A stretch of DNA of 64,000 nucleotides from a bacterium (GTDB taxonomy: Bacteria; Myxococcota; UBA727; JAUIJE01), in assembly GCA_030431455.1 (NCBI GenBank), contig JAUIJE010000003.1, positions 134,360-198,359 of the forward strand. Reading direction: 5' to 3'. The notes below the pieces were generated by a model. It had not been told where the DNA came from and searched no databases. It saw nothing but the letters and a program-made list of their open reading frames with translations. The position numbers and the translations under genes were made by a program. Positions within the stretch are counted from its first letter, which is position 1. The number at the start of each line of letters is the position of its first letter. Positions 8,452 through 16,766 of this stretch are shown piece after piece.

Positions 8452-9027
8452 ATGGTTCCGGGCTTTAATCACAACATCAAACACAAAGGTCGGGTGTTCC
8501 ACATCCAGACCGAGGACTCCGGCGTCGCCAATCCTCACATCATCACCCACCTCTTCGTGGGGGGGAACATCCTCGCCTCGAAGAAGACCACCTACGCCGA
8601 CATCGTCGGCCAGGACCAATACGAAAACGCGGTCAAATCGATGATGGAAGAGCAGCACAAACAGATGCTGCGCAACTTGATCAACGGGGTGTACGACCAG
8701 ATCGAGACCGGGACCGCGTACCATCTCGACGGGCCCGCCCCCCTCAACACCGATCCCGCGGTGAGCTCACCGGGCACCGGGATGTTCGCCGGCGGGGCCG
8801 CGCACCGGGGCCGGCCGAGCGAAGCGCCCCAGCCCGCGGCCCAGGGGGGCGTCAAGGTCCAGACCACCCCGACCATCAACCCCGCCGCGGCCGCCGCGGC
8901 CCCGACCATCGTCGTCCCCGACGAGCCCGCGCAGAACACGATCTTCGGCGAGGACCTCATCAGCGAAAAGAGCCTCGACGAGGTCATCCTCTCCTACCTC
9001 GCTGAAGACCTCGCCGACCTCGACTAG
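8452..9027 (+). CDS. Conserved hypothetical protein, 191 aa
   Basis: No function recognised. The N-terminal ~85 residues look like a folded domain (HKGRVFHIQTEDSGVANPHI, then HLFVGGNILASKKTTYADI). A disordered Pro/Ala/Gln-rich middle follows, then an acidic C terminus (DEVILSYLAEDLADLD). The spacing of a folded N-terminal module and an acidic tail suggests an adaptor, but this is inference. It is divergent from the kinase gene (170-base gap), and a shared promoter region is likely. GGAGAGAG lies just upstream of ATG 8452. The stop TAG abuts the repeat element at 9027-9105. Confidence 0.8.
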   Translation: MVPGFNHNIKHKGRVFHIQTEDSGVANPHIITHLFVGGNILASKKTTYADIVGQDQYENAVKSMMEEQHKQMLRNLINGVYDQIETGTAYHLDGPAPLNTDPAVSSPGTGMFAGGAAHRGRPSEAPQPAAQGGVKVQTTPTINPAAAAAAPTIVVPDEPAQNTIFGEDLISEKSLDEVILSYLAEDLADLD

Positions 9028-9105
9028 AGCGCATCCTGAAATCAAAGATGCAGTGCGCTCGCCAGGGCCACGACGAGCGCCCGATCGGGCGTCTCCTCGC
9101 TGAAC
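9027..9105 (-). repeat. Dispersed ~80-bp element, copy A
   Basis: The reverse complement of this stretch is roughly 85% identical by eye to 27086-27165. It holds a perfect hairpin arm pair GCGCTCG/CGAGCGC, the palindrome CGCCCGATCGGGCG, and a GAGCGC...GCGCTC closing stem. It starts at the last base of the upstream TAG stop. Read on the minus strand it also encodes an in-frame peptide tail, FSEETPDRALVVALASALHL-stop, conserved in the other copy. Confidence 0.7.
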
Positions 9106-9451
9106 ACCAGAACACCTCTCAAAATCGCCTTCGGCCCTTTCGAGCCGGGTCGTCTTTGCAGCGCATGACTTCGATGGGAGTCCGCTCGTTCGGTGTACGC
9201 ACGGCCAATCCAGAGGAATGGCTGAAGGAACGTGAAACGTTGCCACGCCTCACCCACGTCGGAAACTGTGTCGTTTTCTTTGGGGATCGGTCCGGTTGCG
9301 CGTGGCGCACTCGCTCCGACGCCCCCCGCCTATTCGCTCTCTGGACCCGCGAATGCAATGTCCAGGAGATTTTGAGGTGTATTCTAAGGCGCCTGATCGA
9401 GCGTCTCGTCAGCAGACAACATCCCGCTCGTTCTCCGCCCCCCGCCCGTGA
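9106..9451. other. Intergenic region, possible remnant
   Basis: No confident gene. A 71-codon open frame on the minus strand (9257-9042) runs into the repeat element and could be a decayed gene fragment, but it has no homologue I recognise. The stretch is less GC-rich than its surroundings. It separates converging genes. Confidence 0.45.
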
Positions 9452-10837
9452 TCACTCCGCGGGGTTCGCCTCGCCAAAGCTCGCGACCGCGCACACCGCG
9501 AACGGTCCGGTGCCGTCGGGCACCCGGCAATAGTCCACCGCGGCGTCGCCGTCGGCCCACGCGACCTCGTCCACCACCGCGCCTTCGGCGTCATACAACG
9601 TGACCGCGTCCGCGCCCCCCAACCCGAAATCGTGAAAAGCGACGCCGTCCACAACCAGATAGGCACCCGGCGCCACCGTCGTCCCCGCATCGAACACGTA
9701 CAGGTGCGTGGGGTCTTCGGGATACGCGCTGTCGCCGTACGACCACCCCTCGAGGTCGGCGGCGGCGTTGCCGCGGTTGAACAGCTCGATGCGATCGTCG
9801 CCGCTCGACTCGACCTCGTTGAGCACCACGTCGGGCAAAGGACCGACATTGGCCGCGCCGGGGGTCGGCGTCGCGGGCGCAAACGCGCCCACCCCATCGG
9901 GCAACCGGGCCAAGCTCGACCCCACGTCGACCACCCCCGCGGCCCAGTCCACCATGTCGACCGCCTCACCGCCGGGCGCGAACAGACCGACTTCCTCGTC
10001 GTCGCCGAGCTTGAACCCCACGGTCGCGTCGCTGATGTCCACCACCGCGTAGCCCCCCGCGGGCACCACCGTCCCGGCCGGCACCGGGGCTTTGGCCGGG
10101 TCCCCGGCAATGTCGTCGGTGATCGTGAACCCATCGAGGCTGACGTCGGTGTCGCCGAGGTTCTTGAACTCGACCCAGTCTTCGCCGGCACCATCGAACA
10201 CCACCTCGTTCAACACCACCGGGGGAATGTCCCCGTCCCCGTCCCCGTCCCCGTCCCCGTCCCCGTCTCCATCTCCATCGCCGTCTCCATCTCCATCGCC
10301 CGCAGGGGCGTTGCTGGACCCCGGCGATGGGGCGCACGTCCCAAACGCGCCACTTCCGTCCGGCAACCGGCACCACGTGGTCCCGGCCCCGCCGTCCCCC
10401 TCGTCCCAGTCCACCACATCGATGGGCGCGCCGTCGGCGTCGAACAACCCGAGGGCCTCGTCGCCGCCGAGCTTGAACCCATGGGTTTGGTCGGTGAGCT
10501 CCACCACCAAAAACCCGCCCCCGGCCAGCGTCGTCCCCACCGCGAACCGCGCCTTCTGGGTCTCCATCTCGATGTCGTCGGAAAAGAACACGTCGTCGAG
10601 CGCGATGGGCGCGGTCCCCGTGTTGTAGACCTCGAACCAATCGTTGGGGTCCCCATTGGGGGCCACTTCGTTGATCACCAAATGATCGAACTGACCGTCA
10701 CCGTCCCCGTCGCCGTCCCCATCTCCGTCGCCGTCCCCATCGCCACCCCCGTCACCGGGGGTCACCGCGCCGCTGCAGCCCGCCACCGCGAGGACCAACG
10801 CCCAAGCCCAGACGCCCTTTTGTGTATGCACGCGCAT
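9452..10837 (-). CDS. Lipoprotein with three lamin-tail-like domains joined by Gly-Asp linkers
   Basis: Predicted surface lipoprotein of 461 aa (lipobox AVAGC, Cys about 21). Three copies of a lamin-tail (LTD)-type fold are marked by LVINEVAPNGDPNDWFEVYN, VVLNEVVFDGAGEDWVEFKN and VVLNEVESSGDDRIELFN. Each is followed by a conserved motif with a single Cys-bounded end. Gly-Asp tracts of 8 and 12 units separate the lipid anchor, LTD1 and LTD2. LTD domains in bacteria occur in secreted, often calcium- or surface-associated proteins; no catalytic domain is visible. Start ATG 10837 lies one base after the upstream stop, making it third in a coupled operon with the DUF2252 and barrel genes. Confidence 0.85.
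   Translation of the reverse strand: MRVHTQKGVWAWALVLAVAGCSGAVTPGDGGGDGDGDGDGDGDGDGDGQFDHLVINEVAPNGDPNDWFEVYNTGTAPIALDDVFFSDDIEMETQKARFAVGTTLAGGGFLVVELTDQTHGFKLGGDEALGLFDADGAPIDVVDWDEGDGGAGTTWCRLPDGSGAFGTCAPSPGSSNAPAGDGDGDGDGDGDGDGDGDGDGDGDIPPVVLNEVVFDGAGEDWVEFKNLGDTDVSLDGFTITDDIAGDPAKAPVPAGTVVPAGGYAVVDISDATVGFKLGDDEEVGLFAPGGEAVDMVDWAAGVVDVGSSLARLPDGVGAFAPATPTPGAANVGPLPDVVLNEVESSGDDRIELFNRGNAAADLEGWSYGDSAYPEDPTHLYVFDAGTTVAPGAYLVVDGVAFHDFGLGGADAVTLYDAEGAVVDEVAWADGDAAVDYCRVPDGTGPFAVCAVASFGEANPAE
10229..10300 (-). repeat. Gly-Asp hexanucleotide tract, 12 units
   Basis: Twelve GGN-GAY units encode the linker between lamin-tail domains 1 and 2. Confidence 0.9.
10698..10745 (-). repeat. Gly-Asp hexanucleotide tract, 8 units
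   Basis: Eight GGN-GAY units encode the spacer between the lipid anchor and lamin-tail domain 1. Confidence 0.9.
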
Positions 10838-10838
10838 T

Positions 10839-12212
10839 TCAACTCCCCTGGCCGCGCGCCGCGGCCCACATGTCGTCGACAAAAAACAAACCTGTGGCCT
10901 CGAGGCCAAACTGTACCTGGACGTGGTTGCTCGCCTGGGGCACGCCCGGCAGGGGGCCCGCCTCCGCCTCCACCAGTTGGCCCGTGAGACAGCCATACAG
11001 CCGCACCCGGCTCGCCCCGTCTTGTGCGGGCCGGACAAACGGATCTGTGAACAGCGCGGCCTGGAGGTTGTGCACCCCCGACGACGGCGCCCACCCGTTG
11101 GTCCCGAACCGGTCGTAACGCACCGCGACCCCGAGCACGCGCGGCACGATCACGGTATCCGCCCAGACCCCCACCGCGTGGGTCTGGAGGTCGCCGCGGC
11201 CCTGGTGGCCAAAGGCGTACACGGCTTCGAGCCCGAGATGAAACCAGGGGTGCGCCAATGTCGCTGCACCCGCGACGCGGTGGTCGGGGGCGCTCCCCGC
11301 CCCGAGCGAGCCATCCCGATAGGCCGCGTGGGCGGCGAGGCGCATCGGCCGCGAAAACACCAACCAAGCGGGGGTGCGCAACGACACGAGGGCGGTGGTG
11401 TTCTTCCCGAAGTTCTGTTCGCGCTGGATGCGGCCTTCGCCGTTGGTGAACGACGCGCGGGCTTCCAGAATCCCATCGAACAACGACGCGGCCGCGGACA
11501 CCCCGAGATCGCTGGTGTCGAAAAACGCACGACGCTCTGCAGCCAGAGGGACGAGCCCGCGCAGGTCGTACTCCGCCTGGACGGTGTCGATCCACACGTC
11601 GGGAATCAGCCCCGCCCGCAGCGTCAAGGTCACCGGTCCGTACCCCGGCTCGGCGAAGGCAAAGGCGTGACGGAACCGGGACAAGATAGAGTCTCCGTCG
11701 ACGCCGAACAGGCTGTCCGGTCCGCCCGAACGAATCGCTTCGTATCGCACGACAAAGCCCAACCAGTCGTCAAACCCGTAGCCGATGCCGACATCCGCGC
11801 GCTCGAGCACAAACTCATGAAACAGAGCGGGCTCGGACACCAAAAAGCGGTACCCGGCGTACAGTTGGCCGAACACCAGCAGCCCCTGGCGTGGCATCAC
11901 CAGGCGGCCGGTGGCCACCGGCGGCAATGCATCTGGATCCACCTCCACCAAGCCGGCCCACCACGTCGACGCCGCGTCCTGAAGCGCCGCCGTCCACGTC
12001 GTCGCCGGCGCGTCCTGTTCGCCCGGAGCCGCGTCCTCCTCGACCGCCGGCACCTCCTCGTCGACCAAAGGCGCCTCTTCGGACCTCGCCTCGGGTGCCG
12101 TCTCCTCTGGCGTCGTCGTTTCAGGGCCGGGCGGCACCCGCTCGTCGGCGGCCGCCGGCGCTTGCGCGGTGACGCAGCGGAGCGCGAGCGCAACGAGGAG
12201 TCCGCTGTTCAC
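10839..12212 (-). CDS. Predicted outer-membrane beta-barrel protein
   Basis: A 457-aa exported protein. It has a short signal peptide, then an acidic Glu/Pro-rich region (residues 25-70), then about 330 residues of alternating hydrophobic/aromatic strands (YAGYRFLV, LVFGQL, WFHLGLEAVYAFGH). The C-terminal strand region ends near GLFFVDDMWAA. The pattern resembles phosphate-selective or general porins found in delta-proteobacteria and myxobacteria. GTG start at 12212 overlaps the DUF2252 stop (GTGA); its own stop is one base before the lamin-tail gene. It is probably a partner of these two envelope lipoproteins. Transport specificity cannot be judged. Confidence 0.75.
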   Translation of the reverse strand: MNSGLLVALALRCVTAQAPAAADERVPPGPETTTPEETAPEARSEEAPLVDEEVPAVEEDAAPGEQDAPATTWTAALQDAASTWWAGLVEVDPDALPPVATGRLVMPRQGLLVFGQLYAGYRFLVSEPALFHEFVLERADVGIGYGFDDWLGFVVRYEAIRSGGPDSLFGVDGDSILSRFRHAFAFAEPGYGPVTLTLRAGLIPDVWIDTVQAEYDLRGLVPLAAERRAFFDTSDLGVSAAASLFDGILEARASFTNGEGRIQREQNFGKNTTALVSLRTPAWLVFSRPMRLAAHAAYRDGSLGAGSAPDHRVAGAATLAHPWFHLGLEAVYAFGHQGRGDLQTHAVGVWADTVIVPRVLGVAVRYDRFGTNGWAPSSGVHNLQAALFTDPFVRPAQDGASRVRLYGCLTGQLVEAEAGPLPGVPQASNHVQVQFGLEATGLFFVDDMWAAARGQGS

Positions 12213-13663
12213 AGATTCTCCCGGGGCCTGGGCACGTAGCCGAGCAGCGGTCCTCGCTCCTCGAGCAAGGACAAGAACCGGCCGTGATCGTCCTCGACCT
12301 GGTCCGCGTACCCGAGCGCAAACGTGACCGTCTCGTCATCGAGTCCGCCGCCCTCGCCCGCTGCGTCCTGCAACGCGGCGGCGGCGTCGACCCCCTCGTT
12401 CCCCTCGTGCAAGAGCCCCCCCTGGACATGGGCCCGGGCCAGGAGTCGGCCGGCGGTCTGGGCGAGGTAGACCAGGTCCTCGTCGGTCCAAGTCGCGTCG
12501 TCCCGGCCCTCGGCCACCCGGTCCTGGTCGATGCCCTGTTGGTAGCCGCTCACCGCGTGCACGACGAAGCTCGCGCTCGCGTCCCCCACCGCTCCCGCCG
12601 CGCGGTCCGCGTCAGGGCTTTGCATCGCCCGCTGGGCATCGACGATGCGGGTGGCGTTGTCCACAAACCGGCGCGACGGCACCTGCACCAGGCCTTGCAC
12701 GCGCATGGGGTCGCGGGCTTCTTTCAGGTCGAACACGAGGTCGTCGTCGGGGGACGCGGTCGGGCCCTCGGTCAGCACATAGAAGCGCAACAGAGCATAG
12801 CTGCTCACCCCTGCGCCCCGCCGGCGGGCCACGTCGCGAACGGGGCCCGGGTCCACCGCCGCTGACGCGCGGTAGGCCTCGAATAGGGCACGGGCGGCGT
12901 GGTCTTCGTCGGAGGTGGCGGCGACCAACCCGCGCAGGGTGGCCTGGTCTTCGCCCGCGCCGGCAAGGACGAACCGGCGGCCGCCCTCGTCGAGGCGCGT
13001 CCAGCGCTCGAGCTCCTCGTGCAAACGGCCGTCGGCCAGCGCGCGGACCAGCGCGTCGTCGGCAAGGGCCCCGGCCCCGCGCGCCAGCGAGACGGGTGCG
13101 CCCCGGTCTTCGTCGCCGAGTCCCGCGCGATAGCCCGCCGCCACCGCCCGGGCCAAACGCTCATCGAGGGTCACGTCGGGGGCGCCGGTGGTGCGCGCGA
13201 AGATGACGAACCCCGTGGCCAGACGACGCAGGTCCCAGGTGTACGGCCCGTAGCGGGCGGCATCAAAGTCGTTCAGCTCGAACACCACCTCGCCGCTCCC
13301 CGCGCGAAACGTGCCGAGGTTTTCGGGATGCGGATCGCCCACCAGCCAGACGCTGGACGTGTCCGCCGACCCGTACGCGGTGGCGGCGTACCCCGGCCCG
13401 GGCTCCTGCGCGTCGCGCACGAACTGTCCGGCGGTGCCACGCAAAAATGTATAGGCATCGGTGCCCATCTTCGCGAACTTGCCGCCCACCGCGTCCGGGT
13501 CCCGGGCCAACAGGTCACGGTTGTCATCGACCAGGGTGCTTTGCAGCCACATCCGGCGCGCCGCGTCTTCGCCCGGGGCACAGCCCGCGGCCACGCCCCC
13601 CCACACGAGGAGGGCCAGGAGCGATCGGTGGGCCTGGGCGTTCACCGGAGTCTGGTACGGCAT
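12209..13663 (-). CDS. DUF2252-family protein with predicted lipoprotein signal
   Basis: About 484 aa. DUF2252 hallmarks are present: FLRGTAGQFVRD near the N terminus, GDPHPENLGTF, the acidic motif ELNDFDAARYGPYTWDLRRL, and a C-terminal region with ARAHVQGG. DUF2252 proteins are usually cytoplasmic with a kinase-like fold; here the N terminus reads LLALLVWGGVAAGC, a plausible lipobox, so it may be exported. The ATG at 13663 is preferred over GTG 13678, but neither has a clear Shine-Dalgarno. First gene of the operon with the barrel and lamin-tail genes. Biochemical function of the family is not established. Confidence 0.82.
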   Translation of the reverse strand: MPYQTPVNAQAHRSLLALLVWGGVAAGCAPGEDAARRMWLQSTLVDDNRDLLARDPDAVGGKFAKMGTDAYTFLRGTAGQFVRDAQEPGPGYAATAYGSADTSSVWLVGDPHPENLGTFRAGSGEVVFELNDFDAARYGPYTWDLRRLATGFVIFARTTGAPDVTLDERLARAVAAGYRAGLGDEDRGAPVSLARGAGALADDALVRALADGRLHEELERWTRLDEGGRRFVLAGAGEDQATLRGLVAATSDEDHAARALFEAYRASAAVDPGPVRDVARRRGAGVSSYALLRFYVLTEGPTASPDDDLVFDLKEARDPMRVQGLVQVPSRRFVDNATRIVDAQRAMQSPDADRAAGAVGDASASFVVHAVSGYQQGIDQDRVAEGRDDATWTDEDLVYLAQTAGRLLARAHVQGGLLHEGNEGVDAAAALQDAAGEGGGLDDETVTFALGYADQVEDDHGRFLSLLEERGPLLGYVPRPRENL

Positions 13664-13765
13664 TGCCGCGTGGCGCACAGCGGCCCGCCCTTGGCTTGTT
13701 GCGCGATTGTTGCAAACCTCGCCGCCCCGAGCCGCCGATAAGCGGTTGTTTTTACTGGTCTTTCT

Positions 13766-15181
13766 TCATTGGCAAGGCACGGCTCCCAACCGGGCGCCGG
13801 TGGCCTCGGCGACCACGTAGTGGTCGAAGGACGCGGCGAAGGCGGCGTCCCGGCTGGTGTTGCTCATCTTGGGTTGGTCCCACTTCCAGGCGCCAAAGCC
13901 GCCGCCGGCGAGCACGTAGCCGCGGTATCCACTTTTCGCCATCCACACGTACATCATGCGGTCGAAGAAACGTGCGGGCTGAGTTCCATTGCCATAGTTA
14001 TCGATCACCCCGAGGGTGGGCGAGACGTGGCTCTCGCTGCGGCGGCTCTTGCGCCGTTCCATCAACCAATGAAAACGACCTTTGTTCGCGAACGCCCCTC
14101 GGCTGCCCCGAAAGAAATCACCCAGCCAAGTGTCGCGGGTGGCGGCATTGCTGCCGGCCTGGCAATAGCGAGATTGGCGCACATAGAATTCCGGCGCGAT
14201 GACCGCGTGGGCGTCGAGCAAGGCATCGATGGCGCGGGTGGGCGCGGTGTTGAGGTTGGGATACGCCACGCCTTCGCCGTTGACCACGAACGCCCCCCAG
14301 CGTCCGGTCCACTCGGGGTAGACCGCGGCCAGCCTCCGGGCGGCGTCGTGCACCTTGTCTTTGCTCGACCCATTGAGCTCATCGATGATCACAAACGCGG
14401 GGGCGTCGGGTCCGGCCAAGGTGTTCGCGATGTAGTCGGCCAAGTCCTCCCCGCACTGAAAGTGCACGGGGCTGACCTTGTGGGCCCAATCTTGGCTCGA
14501 CACTGAATCGGGGCGGTTGGTCGACGCGATGATCGGTCCCTTGCCCGCCTGCACGAGGCCGACGATGGCGTCGTACGCGTAGGTGTCCGCCAAGTGCACG
14601 ACGTGAAACGACCGCCTTTCGGGCCGGGGGGCGGCGCTCGCGCAGCAACGGTCGCAATCGCTCGCCGCGCGCCACGCCCCCGGGCAGCTCCCGCTCCCCC
14701 CGAGACATTGGTCGCCGCCCGCCTGGCCGCAGGTCAGGCCGCAGGCCGAGAGCGCGGTACAGGCCGCGCGGTCTGCATTCACATTCCCGAACGGGCAGGT
14801 CCCCTCGTCGACGAAGCACGCGTCCGACGCTGCCCCGATGACGTGACAGCCAAACGCGCACGAGGCATGGGCCACCTCCACCGTGCCCTGGCAGGTGATG
14901 AGGGTGTCGCCGCGGCAGTGATCGCCGGTGCCCCGAATGTCGCAAAAGCGCGTGGTCCCGAACGACGCCTGCGCGTGGGGGGCGGCAAGATCGTTGGCCC
15001 CCGCGAGGTCGTGGGCGTCGTCGGCGATCAGCGCGTCGTGGCCGGCCAAAGACAGCTCGTCGCGGTGGGCGGACGCGGCGGGTACGGCCTCCGCGGGCGC
15101 CGCCTCGGACATATCGCCGCAGGCCGCGCACAATAGGGCATAGGCAGCGGCCGTGACCGCGTGTACGGTGCGTTGGTTCAT
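13766..15181 (-). CDS. Secreted lipoprotein with Cys-rich N-terminal region, unknown C-terminal domain
   Basis: A 471-aa lipoprotein (LLCAAC lipobox near residue 18). Residues about 60-165 contain many Cys in pairs (CDIRGTGDHCRGDTLITCQG and similar), likely disulphide-stapled. The C-terminal ~270 residues form one domain with the motifs HLADTYAYDAIVGL, FVIIDELNGSSKDKVHDAA and YVLAGGGFGAWKWDQPKM. The VIIDE and NGEGVAYPN segments give it a hydrolase-like or TIM-barrel-like appearance, but I do not recognise the family. ATG 15181 has a strong GGGGAGG at 5-base spacing. Transcribed alone after the symporter gene. Confidence 0.78.
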   Translation of the reverse strand: MNQRTVHAVTAAAYALLCAACGDMSEAAPAEAVPAASAHRDELSLAGHDALIADDAHDLAGANDLAAPHAQASFGTTRFCDIRGTGDHCRGDTLITCQGTVEVAHASCAFGCHVIGAASDACFVDEGTCPFGNVNADRAACTALSACGLTCGQAGGDQCLGGSGSCPGAWRAASDCDRCCASAAPRPERRSFHVVHLADTYAYDAIVGLVQAGKGPIIASTNRPDSVSSQDWAHKVSPVHFQCGEDLADYIANTLAGPDAPAFVIIDELNGSSKDKVHDAARRLAAVYPEWTGRWGAFVVNGEGVAYPNLNTAPTRAIDALLDAHAVIAPEFYVRQSRYCQAGSNAATRDTWLGDFFRGSRGAFANKGRFHWLMERRKSRRSESHVSPTLGVIDNYGNGTQPARFFDRMMYVWMAKSGYRGYVLAGGGFGAWKWDQPKMSNTSRDAAFAASFDHYVVAEATGARLGAVPCQ

Positions 15182-15317
15182 GTGTCCTCCCCAAGGAGAA
15201 CCATCGGCGAACCGGGCGAGGCCTGCGTCGGGCCGACGACCGAGACGTCCACCACGCAGGGAAAGCGCTGCGATCGCGAGGGCTTGGCCGGTTTTGACCA
15301 CGGGGTGCGTCACCGCC

Positions 15318-15339
15318 AGGTCGGTCGTTCGACCGACCT
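15318..15339. promoter_or_regulatory. Inverted repeat at the end of the symporter gene
   Basis: AGGTCGGTCG / CGACCGACCT form near-perfect 10-bp arms around TT, directly at the symporter stop codon. There is no T-tract on either side, so it may be a transcript-stabilising hairpin or an operator for the 13766-15181 gene rather than a Rho-independent terminator. Confidence 0.4.
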
Positions 15340-16766
15340 CAGGGCGTCATCGAGGCCGCGGGGGCGCGCACGGTCTTGGCCACGACAAATGCCAATGCAC
15401 CGGACACGAGGATGCCCCAGGCCGCGCTGACCGCGGGGTTTTCGACCCCCGCGACCTGCAGCACGCCGTGGGTGGCCACGCCCACCACCGCGAGCCAGGC
15501 CACCGGCACCGCGGATTTGACCTGGGGAAACAGCGTGCCCAGGAAGAACGGGGCGAACGACGCCGCCACCAGCCCGTAGACCCCCTGTTGGGCAAAAATC
15601 CCGAGCAACGCGGGCGGGTTCCAGGCGAGGGCGAGGCTGACCAGGCCGATGACCACCAACGCAATGCGGCTGTACCAAAGACCGTTGCCCTCTTTGTCCG
15701 CGGGCGAAAACGGCAGCACGAGATCGGCCACCACCACCGTGGACAGCGACACCAAGATCCCGTCGAGGGTGCTCATGCCCGCGGCCAGCAACGTCACGAG
15801 CACGAAGCTCACGATCACCGGGGAGAAGTTCTGGGTGATCCACACTACCACCACTTTGTCCTGGGCGGGGACCTCGAGCCCGGAGAACCGCGCGAAGAAC
15901 CCGATGAACAGCATGAGCGAGAACAGCACCGAACACACGATGGTGACAACGAGGAACGTGCGCAGGTCCTTCTCTTCTTTGAGGTACAGGACCTTGGTCA
16001 GGATGTGCGGCTGCATCATCAGGGCCGCGGTGACCACGAACGCCGAGATGAACACCGAAAACGGCCCGTTGTAGAGCGCGCTCTGCTCATTGAACACGCT
16101 CGCGAACGATGCAGACACATCCTGCATCTGGACCATGAAGCTGCCGTCGATGCGCCACACCCCCACCGCGAACAGCCCCACCGCGATCACCAGCATCATC
16201 ACGGACTGAAACGCGTTGGTGTAGGCGTGGGCATAGCTGCCCCCCATGAGCACGTAGGAGAACACGAACAACAACACCCCGACGAGGGCGAGGTGGTAGT
16301 CGAGGCCGAACAGGCCCCCGAGGATGATCGCGCTGCCCGCGAGGATGAGCACGATGAACGTGATGTACAAAAGAGACAGCAGAGCAAAGCCAACCCCGAG
16401 GCGCTGGCTGCCGAAGCGTTTTTTGAGCCAGTCGGGCAACGTCACCGCCGCGACCTGGCTGCCGATGCGGTGAAAGCTCTTGCTCATCACCACGAGCGCC
16501 ACCGCCAAACCGCCCATCGCCGCCACCCCGTAGTGCAGGTAGGCGGAGAGGCCGTCGGCGTAGACAAAGCCGGGGTTGATCACGAAGGTGGCCGTCGACG
16601 CGATCGACGATGCCATGGTCAGTCCCACCAGCGTGGGGGACATGTCCCCCTTGCCGATGGCGAACGACTTCAGGTCCGAGGTCTTTTTCATGCCCACCAC
16701 CGACAGCGCGATGGTGATCAGACAATAGACCCCGAGGAGCGCCGCGCCGAAGACCCCCGCGCTCAC
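15339..16766 (-). CDS. Sodium/solute symporter (SSS) family transporter
   Basis: Inner-membrane symporter of 475 aa, about 13 hydrophobic helices, the normal SSS length. The family region around TM2-TM3 is seen in GKGDMSPTLVGLTMASSIAS and GFVYADGLSAYLHYG, and the sodium-site region near TM8 in LLAAGMSTLDGILVSLSTVV. GTG start 16766 overlaps the phaC stop as GTGA, so it is the last gene of the PHA operon. Closest functional analogues with such context would be monocarboxylate or short-chain fatty-acid carriers (ActP/MctP-like), which is an inference from location beside an acyl-CoA ligase and PHA synthase. Sequence alone does not fix the substrate. Confidence 0.9.
   Translation of the reverse strand: MSAGVFGAALLGVYCLITIALSVVGMKKTSDLKSFAIGKGDMSPTLVGLTMASSIASTATFVINPGFVYADGLSAYLHYGVAAMGGLAVALVVMSKSFHRIGSQVAAVTLPDWLKKRFGSQRLGVGFALLSLLYITFIVLILAGSAIILGGLFGLDYHLALVGVLLFVFSYVLMGGSYAHAYTNAFQSVMMLVIAVGLFAVGVWRIDGSFMVQMQDVSASFASVFNEQSALYNGPFSVFISAFVVTAALMMQPHILTKVLYLKEEKDLRTFLVVTIVCSVLFSLMLFIGFFARFSGLEVPAQDKVVVVWITQNFSPVIVSFVLVTLLAAGMSTLDGILVSLSTVVVADLVLPFSPADKEGNGLWYSRIALVVIGLVSLALAWNPPALLGIFAQQGVYGLVAASFAPFFLGTLFPQVKSAVPVAWLAVVGVATHGVLQVAGVENPAVSAAWGILVSGALAFVVAKTVRAPAASMTP

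Noticed and set aside
5597-8644. A 1015-codon plus-strand open frame
   Set aside because: It is the antisense of the kinase gene, whose conserved kinase and CNB motifs leave no doubt about the strand.
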